The notes under the pieces: model-generated | The model's input: the letters and a program-made list of their open reading frames with translations, nothing else | The model's database searches: none | Told to the model about the DNA's origin: nothing | NCBI GenBank assembly: GCA_001584585.1 | Contig: LSYV01000022.1 | Coordinates: forward strand, 767,798-831,797 | Length of the DNA: 64,000 nt | DNA from: Gonium pectorale | Taxonomy: Eukaryota; Chlorophyta; Chlorophyceae; Chlamydomonadales; Volvocaceae | Direction: 5' to 3' | Made by a program: the position numbers and the translations under genes | In this document: one piece after another, positions 1 through 12,299 of the stretch | Layout of the letters: each line of letters opens with the position of its first letter | Position numbering within the stretch: position 1 is the first letter of the stretch

Positions 1-914
1 AGGATGTGTATGGCTGTGGTAATAGTGATTTGTCGATTTGTGTGTGCACCGTGATGCTTGTCGTGGTACGTCCGCCATTGACCATCATAGGCGCGCGGTG
101 GGCGTCACGGAGCCTGTGGCGCCTGCACGGGCGCCTGTAGATAACTGCACCTACTGCACACAGCACCGAACCTTCCCATAGCGCCACCACCATGCCCTGG
201 CTGCCCTGTAATACTTAGAACTGCTGCCGTGCATGGGTGCCGCCACAAACCCTGACAGCGGAAGAGCTCCGCTATGGGGTTTGCACAGAAGCCCTCGCCT
301 CCGGGAGCACAGCGATTGACGAGGCGGGTCTCACGTCTCAGTCTGTTTGCTTGGAGGAAAGCGGGTGAGGATTCCCTTGGCATCTCCGCATTCGCCCCAG
401 GATGTGCCCCTCACCAGCCCCACCCGGCCCTTATGTTTCCTACAATAGTGTTAAGGGAACAGATGGGACGGGTGAGGGGCACATGGCATTATTCTGTAAC
501 ACTGCCCCAACCAGCATGGCCTCCTGGTGCAGGATTTGTGGGACATAGTGGAAACTCTCGCTCGCCTGCCTCATCGCACCGCACCGCGCGACCAAGGTGG
601 GAGCCGCTATTGCACATTGGGGGCTGCTGACGGCCGAACGAGGCTTGGGGATGCCACTACAGACCCGGCGTACAACCATTGGCAGCCACGTCAGCGTTAG
701 CAACGCACGGGGACAGCGATGCAGAGACCCGCCGTTCAGACTTGCGGCACCGGACTCTGTGGCGACAGTAGAAGATCGTTCACAGTGCTCCTTTTTGTCC
801 TCCTTGTCTGTTTCTCTCCTGTCCACGCGTTGGCCTCCTCTCTCCTTGGTCTGTCGCCCTCATTCTCCTGCTCTGTGGTCTTGGGTGCATGGCTCCCTTT
901 CCTCGTGTGGGTGC
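1..914. other. Non-coding stretch, nothing recognised
   Basis: No reading frame here has family resemblance, plausible splice partners or the Ala/Gly-rich composition of the real exons in this window. The overlapping open frames disagree with each other and look like chance. I see no RNA gene or clear promoter. Confidence 0.5.
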
Positions 915-1028
915 ACGTCACATGTCTTGCTCTGTACCCGCCCGCCCTATTGGAAACGTCGCGCCTTCGGGCGTGTATGGATGGCCGTAGAGGCGGGCTC
1001 CCTCTTTCTTTGCAGGTTTCTCTTTTTT
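915..1028 (+). repeat. Dispersed repeat, copy 1 of 2
   Basis: About 110 bp, beginning ACGTCACATGTCTTGCTCTG, recurs at 22324-22435 in the same orientation with few differences: a small indel after GCGTGTATG and CGCCC versus CAGCC. Both copies end in a pyrimidine-rich CTCTTTTTT stretch. No coding function is apparent. The second copy lies directly upstream of a start codon, so the element may be a promoter or UTR-bearing repeat or a mobile-element fragment. Confidence 0.8.
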
Positions 1029-1639
1029 TGCACCCCGTGTTTGGTTTTAGCTGTCATGGTGCTCTGGGGTTAGGGCAGGGTTTCAGTAATTATTTCATGG
1101 AGGGTTGTCTTCGCCCTTCCTTGCCTCTCCTACCTGTAACTACCCGCACAGGAAAAAACGCCGGCGTCGGTACAGCACGATGCTGACGGCACCCGCGGTT
1201 GCACCCAGGCAGCCGTCCCTGGCGGCGACGATGGCAGGAGCAGCAGTGGAGCGCACGACGATCCTAGGGACCCTGGACAGCATGGCCGGGTGAGCAAGAG
1301 GCACTAAGCAAGGCACTGCCGATATGCTGGCCCCAGCCGGATTAAGACGCCCGCCAAGCCACCCGCTGCATGTGACGGTTGCAGCAGGTAGCAGCCATCT
1401 GAACAGCAGCATGACTGGTCCAACTTTGTAGAGGGTAGGGCCCTCAAACTCGAGAGCATCTTAATTGTTGGTGTCAATGCGCCCATGCGCTGGTGCCTCC
1501 GCCGGCCGGTGCCCTTCGCTTTGTGGCTGCCTCTCTCTCGCCCCTCCGCATGCCTCCAGCATAGAAGCCGCTGCCGTACACCCAAGCTGCTCCGTCCCTT
1601 CGCCGCCGGCCCAATCGGAATGAGGAGGGAGTGCTTCCG
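1029..1639. other. Non-coding stretch, nothing recognised
   Basis: Open frames in this stretch have no recognisable domains. It separates the dispersed repeat from the LINE fragment, and I found no further structure in it. Confidence 0.45.
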
Positions 1640-1649
1640 GCTATCAGCA

Positions 1650-1860
1650 GGATAGGTAATTCGTCGCCGGGGGGCCATGTGCGAAATGCGAATACAGGGG
1701 TGGGGTTAAGAGTCATTTTCCCCCCTACTACAATCTCTACCCCACTTCAGAGCCTGACGCTCGAGTATGGCATGCCTAGTGTCCCAGACAGCCTGCAAAT
1801 AGGCTGCCACCTCATCAGCTGTTGCCTGCCCCGCTGCTAGGCGCTCCTCGTGGCGGGCTT
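1650..1860 (-). mobile_element. LINE-type retrotransposon 3' fragment (copy a)
   Basis: On the minus strand this encodes EVAAYLQAVWDTRHAILERQ, nearly identical to the C-terminus of the longer element at 41007-42463. It then continues into the same 3' UTR (revcomp of GGCCATGTGCGAAATGCG). Upstream of EVAAYL the two copies differ, so this is a truncated or rearranged relic. It has no intact ORF. Confidence 0.65.
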
Positions 1861-2655
1861 GGCGCATGCGTCGGCGACACCGCAAGGGACGTCCCCTACC
1901 CCAGGTAAGCCATGTCACATGTGAACCCAAGGGCCCCTTTGGGCTACATGCTTTTGTGGGGTGGACACTTTTGGCAGCGGTCCTCTCTACCAGATGAAGC
2001 CTTGATACTCCCCCTCGCCGAATCTCCCATGCTCCCAAACGGCCGAGCATGTTGGAGTCGAACTCGGCGGCCGCGTCATGGCGAAATCGGGGAGAGGGAA
2101 AGGCCGGGCCCTCCCGGCCGGGGTCAACACAAACTCCCCGTTCCCTCCTCGGATGGGCTTGTGCATTGTTATGAGTACTATAAAGACGGGAGGAACGAGA
2201 CGACGCAGAAGCCCCATTTCCCCCGCCGCTGCTCCTCTCCTTCCAACCCATGGACCCCCACCCTAGCAAGCGTCCCTCGGTGCACGACCGGAAAGCGTGA
2301 AAAACCATGCCATCACAAGTTTGAGCCGCCATTAACAGACTGGCTTTATGACCACGGTGGCTCCGGTCAATGTATAGCGAAGGGATCCTGAACTGGCGCC
2401 GCACATCGAAGGGGCAGCTAGAATTATGTTTTAAGCGGTGCATGACGATACATGGTGGAGCCATGCCGGCCATGCGGCCGGATCGCAAGGTTCGCGCCTC
2501 GGCTCAGCGGGAAATTACGGCACCGTTAGGACGAGCTGTACGCCGGTCAACGAGCCAAGCTCGAGCTCTGCTTTTGACCGCGACCGCATACCTATTGCAT
2601 ACGTCTACTTTCCACTATCTTTCTCAATTTCCACTGCTTGTTACCTCCCATCACC
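1861..2655. other. 5' region of the histone H1 gene
   Basis: No credible coding exon is seen. The last 60 bases before the H1 ATG are pyrimidine-rich (ACTTTCCACTATCTTTCTC) and probably form the short 5' UTR. No unambiguous TATA box was found. Confidence 0.4.
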
Positions 2656-4160
2656 ATGGCCGATACCGATGCTCCCGCTCCCGAGGTGGTCGTAGAGGCG
2701 GCCCCTCCCGCCGAGGAGAAGAAGGCTAAGGCCCCCAAGGCCCCGAAGGCCCCTAAGGCGCCCAAGGCCCCTAAGGCGCCCAAGGCGGAGAAGAAGCCAA
2801 AGGCCGCCCCGACGCACCCGCCCTACATCGAGGTCCGACATGGGAATGTGGATATACGTGGAATGTTGCTCAGTGCTCTTGCAATCGGGGTTGCTTCGCC
2901 GTGTTTGGCCGAGAGTTGGCCTTGCTTGCGGCACAGCATGCGCTTCGCAGCTCGGTCAAAGGGCCCCGACCTTCCTGCCGGAGAGTGGAAGGGCCTTGAT
3001 ATCGTGCCCATTTGCATGCATGAAGCCATGTCGGACGCCTGCAGTCTTACCCTGGAGCCCTTCCCCTTATTCCCTCTGTCCCCGCCAGATGGTGGCCGAC
3101 GCCATCCGCACGCTGAAGGAGCGCACCGGCTCCTCGCTGCCGGCCATTAAGAAGCACATTGAGGCCAAGTACGGGAAGGACATCCACGACCCGAACTTCC
3201 CCAAGACGCTGAGCCAGTGCATCAAGACCTTCGTCAAGAGCGGCAAATTGGTCCGGGTTAAGGGGAGCTTCAAGCTCAGCGAGGTGAGGAAGCGTGTGTA
3301 TGGTGGGAGGTGGGCGTGGAGGGAAAGACGCAGCCAGGAAGGGGTGGGTACGTGGGTTGAGGAGCAGGGAGCTGGTGCTAAGTGTCCAAATGCTAAGCAG
3401 GGATGCGACCACCCAATCCACCCGTACGTACGCCTGCTCACCCGTTTCGTGCGCACACCGTCCCCCGACCCGCTGCCCCACACACTCAGGCGCTGAAGAC
3501 GCCCAAGAAGGCCACCCCTGCCAAGAAGGCGGGCAGCGCCAAGAAGGCCGCCACGCCCAAGTCCTCGGACAAGAAGCCCAAGAAGGCCGAGGGCACCAAG
3601 AAGGCCAAGGTGGGCGCGCATCGGCTGGCTCGTTGGCCAATCCGCCGATGTGGGGAATGCACTGAATGTTGCCATGCGCACGGCCTCCGCGCTCTAGTGG
3701 GTGGCCCGTAGCCAGCGCCCTTGTCGGTGTCTCTGTCGCACAGCAGTCACGTCGACGCTACCCCCACCTTTGTTGAACAGAGCAGGGTCGCGCAGCATCC
3801 AACTCGAACTCGCCGTCAACGCCCTGAATAACCCCGCCCCTTCATCCAATCGCCTCTGCTTTACCCCAGGCGCCCAAGAAGGAGGGCGAGAAGGCCAAGA
3901 AGGCGGAGAAGGCGGACAAGCCAAAGAAGAAGCCAGCCTCCGCCAAGAAGGCCGCCACGCCCAAGTCGGCCGACAAGAAGGCCAAGACGCCCAAGTCTGC
4001 GGACAAGAAGGCCACGCCCAAGCCCAAGGCAGAGAAGGCCAAGAAGGAGGCTAAGCCTAAGAAGGAGGCCAAGCCCAAGAAGGAGGCTAAGCCTAAGAAG
4101 GAGGCCAAGCCCAAGAAGGAGGCCAAGAAGCCGGCGGCCAAGAAGGCCACCAAGAAGTAA
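2656..4160 (+). CDS. Linker histone H1
   Basis: Linker histone that binds nucleosome entry/exit DNA in the nucleus and compacts chromatin. Exons 2656-2832, 3089-3283, 3490-3609 and 3870-4160, all phase 0, give 260 residues. The N-terminal tail (1-55) has Lys-Ala-Pro repeats. The winged-helix (GH5) domain starts at PPYIE, crosses intron 1 into MVADAIRTLKERTGSSLPAI, and ends near KGSFKLSE (about residue 124). The C-terminal tail has (K)TPKKA/ATPKS motifs and then five tandem KKEAKP units encoded by an 18-bp repeat. The start ATG follows CACC and opens the Ala/Pro/Lys tail typical of algal H1. The gene is solitary, with no core histone gene in view. A stem-loop 88 bases after the stop and no TGTAA before 4929 suggest replication-dependent, non-polyadenylated 3' processing. 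Introns in an H1 gene are known from Volvox. Confidence 0.95.
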
Positions 4161-4248
4161 AGTCTCCATACGAGTTCGGCTGGCCGTCCCAGTCGTGCCG
4201 TAAACTCTCCAGTTTGTTTTCCCAGGTACCTGGTACCAATTCAAAATC

Positions 4249-4264
4249 GGTGTTTTTCAACACC
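4249..4264 (+). other. Histone mRNA 3' stem-loop
   Basis: GGTGTTTTTCAACACC folds as a 6-bp stem (GGTGTT/AACACC) with a TTTC loop and is followed by ACCA. This matches the animal replication-dependent histone stem-loop layout (GG-Y stem, TTTC loop, RCC, then ACCA/ACCCA). It lies 88 bases downstream of the H1 stop. Established knowledge: Volvox and Chlamydomonas histone genes carry such 3' palindromes. It is the likely SLBP binding and 3' processing signal. Confidence 0.9.
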
Positions 4265-5837
4265 ACCAATGAACGCCAGGAGGCTTCAGGTTGTCCACGA
4301 GCGCTGCATGTCAATGAAGTATCAAGACTCTTGGGCGGTACGACCTGGCATACGGTCTCGGCTTCGGCGGCACGGCCAGCATTGTATGGCGTTATCATTG
4401 TGCTGCAGTGGGAGACGTACTGGCTGCCTGCGCTAAATCCCCTTCCAAGTCCCCAGCATGCGGATGGATCCTGTGATACTGCGATTTGGTATCTGCAGAC
4501 AATACAGCAGTACCAAATCCCGTGCCTCCCTTGCGCGTTGCATCACTTTCTGTTATGCATCGTAATCTTCGTGCAGTCCAATGAGCCCTCTCACCTACGC
4601 CCAGCCCCTAGTTGTGAAGGCCCCAAGTAGCGGCATGCACCGGGTCGGGTCACTTGGTCAGCAACCTCCCTGCCGCCCGCCGCATCCCTCTCGATTTGTG
4701 CCCTGTCAGTTCGCACCCTCTTACATACTCGCTTCCGTTCCGCGGGTAGCGTGTACGGATGATAAGGATGTAGTCCTACACGGAGGTACTAGGTACGGGG
4801 AACAGCCGTACCGACACAACTCATGCGTGCCTGGCCGCAACCCATACCTGAGCTAGCTGCATGTGCAGACGTCCTCCGCCAACGCCCACTACACGCCGGA
4901 CCGCTCCGGGGCCGACCTGCCTTCATGGTGTAATAACGCAACTCAAGTGCATAAGTTTGTAACGCAAGTCACGTGCCTGAGTGAATGACTGTCCCCAGTC
5001 ACTCAATCCCCGCAAGCGGCCGGACTGATTGCGTGCGCCATGCAACTGCAGCAGGTTCTGTCCCGCTGGGGCCTGAATAGCCACCACATGCCAGGGTGCA
5101 GCCAGGCCCATCAGTGCTCCGTCAGCCACCGCTATCCAAGTCTGTTTCCGCACCAGCAGCCCCTGCGCGGCCGCCCCAGGGCCTGTCACCACGTCAGCTG
5201 TCGCCGCCCTGCGTCGCAACGGGTCGGTCAAGCTGCTGCCGCCGTTACTGCAACCCATTCACTGCTGACAGACATGATCATTGTCAGTTAATGGTGGTTA
5301 CATGGTCGTTGAGATGCTGCCCTGATGCTGACGCCTGATGGATGATGCTGCATCATCAGCGAGGGGTGTGGGAGATGCACCAGTCGAGTCTGATTGCAAA
5401 CGTCAAACGTCAGATCGCATATGAGCAATGAACACTGCCAAAATGGCTGGGCGGGCCAATGCGGTCCTCCCTTGTTCCGCTTCCTCTTTCTATTTTTCCC
5501 TTGATAGCGCAGTTGACATGCGTGCCGGGCCAAGCGGCAGTGGCCGTCTCCTGTACTACCACCCAAGCAGCAGGCACGGTTCATACAGTCACGGCCCCAC
5601 GGGTATCTGACGACTGGCTGGACACCTGTGCTAGCCGTCTCAGCTAACGCAGCACACACACAGTCCACATGCGTCATTTCATTTCAACACACTCCATATC
5701 CTGCATCCATGATAAGTACCGTCATTCAACGAACGCGCTTCGGTGCCGGCCCTTTCGGGTTGCCGCAAGCGCACCGAACCCGGCTCCGCCCAGGCCCATG
5801 TACAACAAGCTTCACAGCTTGCGCTGCGTGACGCCCC
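4265..5837. other. Convergent intergenic region between H1 and the low-complexity gene
   Basis: No gene recognised. TTACA at 5298-5302 (TGTAA on the minus strand), about 540 bases past the stop of the minus-strand gene, is a candidate volvocine poly(A) signal for it. TGTAA also occurs on the plus strand at 4929-4933 and 4959-4963. Confidence 0.45.
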
Positions 5838-8800
5838 TCAGAACATCCGGAAGACCGGCCTCCCGTCATGCGAGTTCACCCGGCGATCTCGGGGCGGCTT
5901 GCCGCCCGGCCCTGCTGCTACTGCCTGCCTGTCTTGTTGCTGCCTGCCAGGCTTGCCCATCAAGTTTCCCTCGTGCTCCCGAAAGTGAGACCCCTGCTGC
6001 TGCTGCTGCTGCTGCTGCTCGGTGTGGCCCACGGGATGCGGCCCCGCCCCTGCAACCTGCGGCCCAAACGGGCCAAACGGCCCGTACCCAGCTACGGGCA
6101 CCGCTCCCGGCATGGGCAAGAACATACCGCCGCCCATCTGCAGCCAGGGCATCCCGATATTGCCGTCGGCCCCCATCCCCGAGACGCCAGCCATGTCGGC
6201 TAGAGGCATCGCCGGGAGACCGAACGGCGGCAGGCCAGCCCCAACTCCGTTTGGCAGCGGCGGGTAGAACGCCCCAGCTGCTTGGTGGCCTTCACCACCA
6301 GCGGCAGTGGTGCTGCCCGCGCCCGTGCCGCCGCTCGGCCCGCCGGGCGGCGCACTGCGGCTCATCTTGCCCTTGCCCCGCTGCAGCTGCACGGGCGGGA
6401 GAGACGTGGCCGCCCCGCTGGACACCTGGTGTCGCGCCTGCTGGTGGCCGCCGGGTGGGGCCCCCGCAGCGACTGTCGCCGCCGCCACGGCACCGCCATC
6501 CACCGGCCCAGCGCCGCCTTGCAGCTGGAAGAGGGGCCCGCCGGGTCCGTGGAATGCCATCAAGCCAGGAGGCGGCATGAAGACGCCCGGCACTGGCGGG
6601 AAGCCGAAAGGCATGCCGGCTGCGATGCCGCCCTGGCCTTCAGCGGCAGCGTAAGGCGCCGTGGGCTTCCCTGGCCCGGAGCGGAGGGGGTTGCGGCCGT
6701 TACTGGCGCCTGGGCCAGGCTCCTTTCCCCTGGGCCCGGCACTCGTAGCTTCGGACGTAGTGGCGGCGGCGTTGCCGGGTGGCTGCTGCGGCAAACCGCC
6801 CATCCATGGGCCCATAGGCGGCATAAGCGTACCTGACACGGATTGGGAGGAATTTACTCGTCAGGTGTTGGTAAAGCCAGTTCCAACCTGCTATGCCATG
6901 GATATGCAGATGATTGGGCTCATGGCCTACGCTTGTCAGAGCCAGAGACAAGCAACGCTGTGTGCATTCTACGCAACGATCCGGCAGAACGCGCGGGTTG
7001 TACATCCAAGCAGCGAATCCATCATTCGACGCAGTAGTCACACCGACCATTACGGTATCCAGCGATACTGCAAATGGTCGGTTACTCACCAAGGGGTGGC
7101 ATCATCACTGGCATCATGCCCGGCTGCATGCCGTGCGCACCGGGAGGCCCCGCCGGCCAGAGACCTTGCGCCGTGCCCCCCGAGAAATCACTCGCACCAG
7201 CACCAGCGCCACCGCCGCCGCCGCCAGCACCCGCCGGCCATTTTGTATCTGCCGCCGGCGGAGCCGGCGGAGCATGCGCCGGAGCAGCTCTGGGCTTGGG
7301 AATGCGTGACAAGCCCTTGGCCGCGCCGCTGCGCCCCGCCGCAGCGCCTGGTGCCTGAGCGGCGCGCGCCTGCAGCCCGGCGGGCTGACGCCCATGCGGC
7401 CCTGGAGCCATGTGGCCAGCAGCGGAACCAGCCGCCGCCGCCATGCCCTGCGTGCCGCCACCGTTGTTCAGCTGCTGCGGCACTCCCGCACCCCACCCCG
7501 CAGGGCCGCCTCCCACGTGGCCGTGAGCGGGCATAGGCGGGAACTGGTACGGCTGTGCGTGCAGAGGCGGTCTGAGCTGTTGCAAGCCCGTTGGCTGGGT
7601 TACCATAGAGCCCACCCCTGGCGCCACCTGTCCCTGCTGGCTTTGCAGGCCACCTTGCTGACCCCAGCCAGGGAATGCCGGTGGCCCTCCCTGCACCGGC
7701 GGCCCGGCGGGCACCTGGTCCGGGCCGCCGCTCGCCCGGCCGCGAGCGGGTGACTGCGCTGAGCCCAATGTGCCTCCCCGGGGCACATGCCGAATGATGG
7801 GGTGCTGCAGCGGTTGCTGTTGCTGCTGCTGCTGTTGCTGCTGTCGTGACGCCTCTGCGTGTTGTGCGTGTTGCTGCAGGTACTGCTGCTGCTGCTGCCC
7901 CTGGCGTGGGTACGCTGCGATGGGCGATGCTGGAACCGCTTTCAGCTGGGAGGGCTGGGAGGGGTACGCGGCGGCCGCCGCCTTGTACGGCGCCGCGCCG
8001 TTGGGGTGCACAGGCGGCAGCAGCGGCCTCCGGTCGGGGCTCCACCTCACGGGACTGCTTACCGGCGAGTCCACTCCCGCTTGCTCCGACCATCGAGGCA
8101 GCATGGGGTCTGCGAGGCTCGAGGAGCTGGGCGCTCGCTCCAGCAGCCGGTGCGCGCCCTTGGGAGGGGAGGCGAACAACCGTTGCGGGGTCGGCGCCTT
8201 GAGCTGGCGGTTGGGGAGCGCCCAATTGATGGGCGTGGCCTTGCTGACGGTGCTATTGCTAGCGGCGGGTTCCGGAGGCGGCGGCGACGGCGCTGGCGGC
8301 GGGATCGGGACCGCCGACGCAGCGGTTGCCGCCATGGCGCTGGCGGAGGAGCTGCTCAGGACCGACAGGTAGTCGGCGCTCGTCCCCGCGGCCTCCGCCG
8401 TCTGGCGTTGGTGGTTTCGGAGCGGTGATGACGCGCTGGCGGTGGGAGGAGAGAACGGCTGGGAAAGCCCTGCAGCGGCGCGGTCTGGGGACGCTGCCGG
8501 GCGCTGTCGTCCGTCAGTGCTGCCGCCACCGGCGGCAGCAGCGGCGGCCTCGATAGAGGCCCTGGCCGAGGACACTGCCGCCGCCGCCGCTGCTCCCGAC
8601 GAGGGCGGCAGGACCAGTTCAGCGTACGACGAGGCCAGCGGCGGCGTGGGCAGACCCACGCTGCGGCTGATTTCCCGGGTGCGCTGCTGCAGAAGTACAC
8701 TCTGCTGCTGCAGCTGCCGGCTCTCCTCCTGCAGCGCCGCCAGTTGCGCGGCAATGTTACGGCTGCGCTCGTCGCGCGCGGCCAGGAACTGCGCCTCGCT

Positions 8801-10687
8801 CATGGTCCGCGGCCGAGCGGCGCCGCTGTCGCCGACTCCGTCCGCTGCCGCACCGCCGCCGGCCTCGCCTTCCGAGCCACCGCCGCCCTCACGTCCGCCT
8901 TCCCTGTCGCCGCTTATGCCGTCGCCGGGGCCGCGCCTGCCGACGCCGGATGCCTCGCTCCTGTCCTCACCATCAAGCGATCCGTAGCCGCTCTCCAAAC
9001 CAGGGGTGTACGCCTGACCGTTCTCTCCTGCACTGACGTTATGACTGCGCTCGGGCTGCCTGGAGGATGGCTCGTCAGCTGACCCGTAACCCGCCGACTG
9101 TGCGAAAGCCTCCGCGGGATAAGCGGGCATGCCGTCTCTGTTGATGTTGTCCAGATCCAGGAGCGGCTCCGCGTGGGAGCGAAAGCCGTCTGCGTCGGAA
9201 GCGCGCCGCAGCGGAGGCGACTCGGCTGGGTTGAATGACGCCGGCCCCGGAGATGGAGGCTCGCCCGCCGCCGGGTAGCGATCCAGCATCCCAGAGGGTA
9301 ACGAGGGAGCCAACCCGAGAGCTGCTAGCCCAGCAGCAGTCATGACAATGTGGCCCCCGGGCTCCAAGTCAAGCGGGGCCGACGAGGGATCAGTGTCCAT
9401 GTAGCCCCTGCCCTCGTCGGGGCGGCTACCGACGGGGCCCAGCAGAGCTGACATGTCCTGGTGGCTGCCCACGCGAATAACTCCGTCGTCGCTCGCGCGC
9501 TTGCTGCCGCCCGCACCGCCCTCCTCCCTCCTCTCCCAGTCCTCTTTCTCCGTGTCCATCTTCTTGCCTTTGTCTTTGCCCCGCTTGTCCTTCTTATCCT
9601 TCTTGGCCTTGCTTAACTTCTTGGCCTTCTCAACCCGGCCCCGGCTGCTGCCACGGCTGCTGCCACGGCCGGAGGAGGTCGAGGACGAGGATGACGAGGA
9701 AGAGGAGGAGGAGGAGGAGGAGGAGGAAGACGAAGACGAAGACGAGGACGAGGAAGAAGATTCATTCCCGCTGTCGCCACCGTCATCCAAGCCTAGGCCC
9801 TGGTTTAGCCTCTGCAACGCCCGCTTGCGCTGCTTCAGCTGCCGCTTCTGCTCCTCCTTGAGAGCCTTCTTTCGCTCTTTGAGCTCCTGCTTGTGCCGCT
9901 TCCTCTCCGCCTTGCTGTCAGCGTCGTCCAGAGCGGCGTCCCACACGTCAGCGCCACCTCGCCCACGGTCCACGCCGCCGCCGCTGCCCCCCAGGCCACA
10001 GCCATCGCCGCCGGCCTCGCTACCATCCTCGCCGGCACCACCAAGCACGGCAATTGCAACGTCCAAACGGCCCGCGAGGAAGGCGCCCACGTCTTCATCC
10101 GAGCGCCTCCCCAGCGCCATAATTGCCTCCAGCGATTCTTCCTCCTCCCCCTCCTCACCACCCTCACCGCCCTCGCCGGATCGCTCGCCGTATCGCTGCC
10201 CCGAATAGACCATTGGCTGGCTCCCAGCCTCAGGGGACCGACTGGGCGACCGCATCAGGCTCTGTGCCGACAGCCCTGCCGAGTCCGCTCCGTCCGCTCC
10301 CTCCTGCTCCTCATCCGCTAGCGGCCGTAACGCAGCCTCACGCTCCGGTGACTGGTCGGTTCGGGAGGCAGATCCATCCTGGTGCGGCGCCATGGCCGCA
10401 GCAGCCCGTGGATGCGGCTGCAGCGCCTTTTGGCTGGGAGCGCGCGCGTCGTGCAGCGACGCGTAGCTCTTCCGCTTGGCGGCCGCAGGCTGGTGCGGCT
10501 CTCCGGTCGCGGCCGTGGGCTTGGGGTTATGGGCGGCGGATCCTGCAGGCTTCGTGGCTACCGCTTTGGCAGGTGAAGCCGTTGCATGGATGCCGGATTT
10601 CGTGGACGCCGCCTTGGGAGGCTGGACTCCGGCGCCTCCCGCGCCGCCAGAAGCTGCTGAAGAGTCCCGGCCCTCAGCGTCCTGCAT
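5838..10687 (-). CDS. Large low-complexity protein of unknown function
   Basis: Two exons (10687-7090, 6832-5838) joined in phase 1 at a CTTG|GTGAGT donor give about 1,530 residues. I do not recognise a family. Order: an Ala/Pro/Gln-rich N-terminus; an acidic patch (EEGEEEESLEAIM); a basic coiled-coil-like stretch (RKRHKQELKERKKALKEEQK, about residues 260-300); a serine homopolymer of about 30 residues; a Lys-rich segment (AKKDKKDKRGKDKGKKMD) resembling a nuclear localisation signal; a second coiled coil (EESRQLQQQSVLLQQRTREI); poly-Gln runs; and a Pro/Gly/Met-rich C-terminus ending RPVFRMF. The start is the first ATG after in-frame stops. Both parts stay open over long distances, which supports coding. 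Further introns are possible because the composition makes them hard to exclude. The composition would fit a nuclear scaffold or RNA-processing factor, but that is only a guess. Confidence 0.7.
9680..9761 (-). repeat. Serine-encoding trinucleotide tract
   Basis: On the plus strand this is a GAG/GAC/GAA-rich tract. Read on the coding minus strand it gives about 27 near-uninterrupted serines (mixed TCC, TCG, TCT, then a Ser/Thr/Gly end). Mixed codons suggest an old or selected homopolymer rather than a pure young microsatellite. Confidence 0.8.
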
Positions 10688-12299
10688 GCCCTACTATCCT
10701 GCCTGATACGTTGCTGCGTCTCTGTTTGTGACCGCAAGATGCACCTCAGCTTCGGGCCGGGCATATGCATCCGCTATCCTGGAAGGGGCGTGGGGCAGGG
10801 TGGCAGGCAGCTGGTTGACGGGTTGTGACATCCATGCGCTGAGTGCATAGTATGGGCTAGGTTCATGTGGAATACATGCCACAGTGGTCAACTATTAGTC
10901 GCCACACGGCCCAAAGAAACACCCGCCACCGCCCCGCCACATGTGGCATTCTGCTCACATGCCCACAACCGCCACCAGCGGCCTTTTACAAGCCAACCAT
11001 ATCTATCACCGGCGGTTTGGCGCGTGATTTAACTCACCTGAGCGCCTGGGCCTGTGGGTCTCCGCGGCACCATGTCAAGGAGAATATGTTCGACAGTATA
11101 TGCTCACATTAAGTCTTCTGTATAAAACTAAAGCAGTAGGTATAGTGTGGGGTCAGCGTAAAAAGCAGTGTCATTTGCGCTTGTTAGCTTTCGAGTGAAT
11201 GCAGTGGTTCAGGTCAATGATGAAGGTTAAACGTATAGCTTTGCAAGCTTAAAAGCAGCATGTGCATAAGACGGAGAAGCATGCTCCAGAGCCGACAGTT
11301 GTGGAGTTTTGTGTTCGCTGTTTGCTTGTTTCAACGTCACTGTCAGAAGTGGGCATTGATGACGCGAAGCTGGTATCAAGGCATGGTAGACGGTGACCAC
11401 CGACCCACGGTCCGTTTCGGGTTCTGCGTTATGTGCCTGCCTGCGGACATCACCGCTATTGGCAGCCGACCTCCCTTGATTATCAAGACGAGCCTTTTGT
11501 TACACAGGAAGGCTGCGCCGCCCGAGCACAGCCACGTCACTGCGCCCGCCTGTACCCTCTGGTGCAGCCACGGGTCAGCAGGCAGCTTATGAAACGCCGT
11601 CAGCGCCATAACCGGCGCATTGACTTACTAGGCGTGTAAGGCCCGTGTACCGTGTATGCCCCCGCCCCATTGCGTCGTAGCTTGACTTGTATCACATGAC
11701 TAGCCTTCAGAGAACAGCGGTACCAGTGAAACTATTAAGGCGCGCCCATCTCCAAACAGAACAGAGGCGCCTAAGTCCACTTCCTGCCTGCAAGTTCACA
11801 TCGCTCCGTGATCACCGTTGCAGGTCATTTCGCAGTGCACGGAAAGGGGCCCGCCTACGTGGCCTAGGTGCGCCAGCCCTACCGCACGCTATTCCAGCAG
11901 GCGACCGCGCCCGCGGCAGCTGGCCCCTTGCGTTGGTCTCAACGAGCATGGAAACAGCGAAGGTAATATATCCCAATCCGGCAACTGAAACTTTCAGCGA
12001 TCCGGACTTTCTTAATCATAGGCCACCTGAATGCATAGTAAGGTCTTAACGGCAGTAATACATTTGCACGTTGCTCTCATTGCGTCGCGATGACAAGCAA
12101 GCCCCCACGGGACCGCAGCCAGAAGCGCAGCAAGCAGTGCATCCTGCATCCCATAGTATCACGTGTATCAGCCCTCAACTAATGACCTTGGCGTGGGATG
12201 CAGCCCGTGCCAGACCCTGCATGCACCACGAACCAGCCCGCCCAGTGATGCCCTGCCCAACCCGCCTGGTTTGCGGCAATCGACATCCGGGTGGCTGCC
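10688..12299. other. Intergenic region between the low-complexity gene and NEK
   Basis: No credible exon. TTACA at 11500-11504 (TGTAA on the minus strand), about 800 bases past the NEK stop, is a candidate poly(A) signal for NEK. The right part near 10700-10900 should hold the promoter of the low-complexity gene. Confidence 0.4.

Noticed and set aside
597..1186. Overlapping plus-strand frames with hydrophobic, signal-like starts
   Set aside because: The hydrophobicity comes from a pyrimidine-rich repeat (copy 2 at 22324), not a conserved coding sequence.
1706..2488. Minus-strand frame of 260 codons left of H1
   Set aside because: Only its last 35 or so residues match the LINE C-terminus. 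The rest has no domain and the frame is probably accidental.
9453..10208. Plus-strand frame with a poly-acidic run
   Set aside because: Antisense of the serine tract of the low-complexity gene. Ser codons read as Glu/Asp on the other strand.
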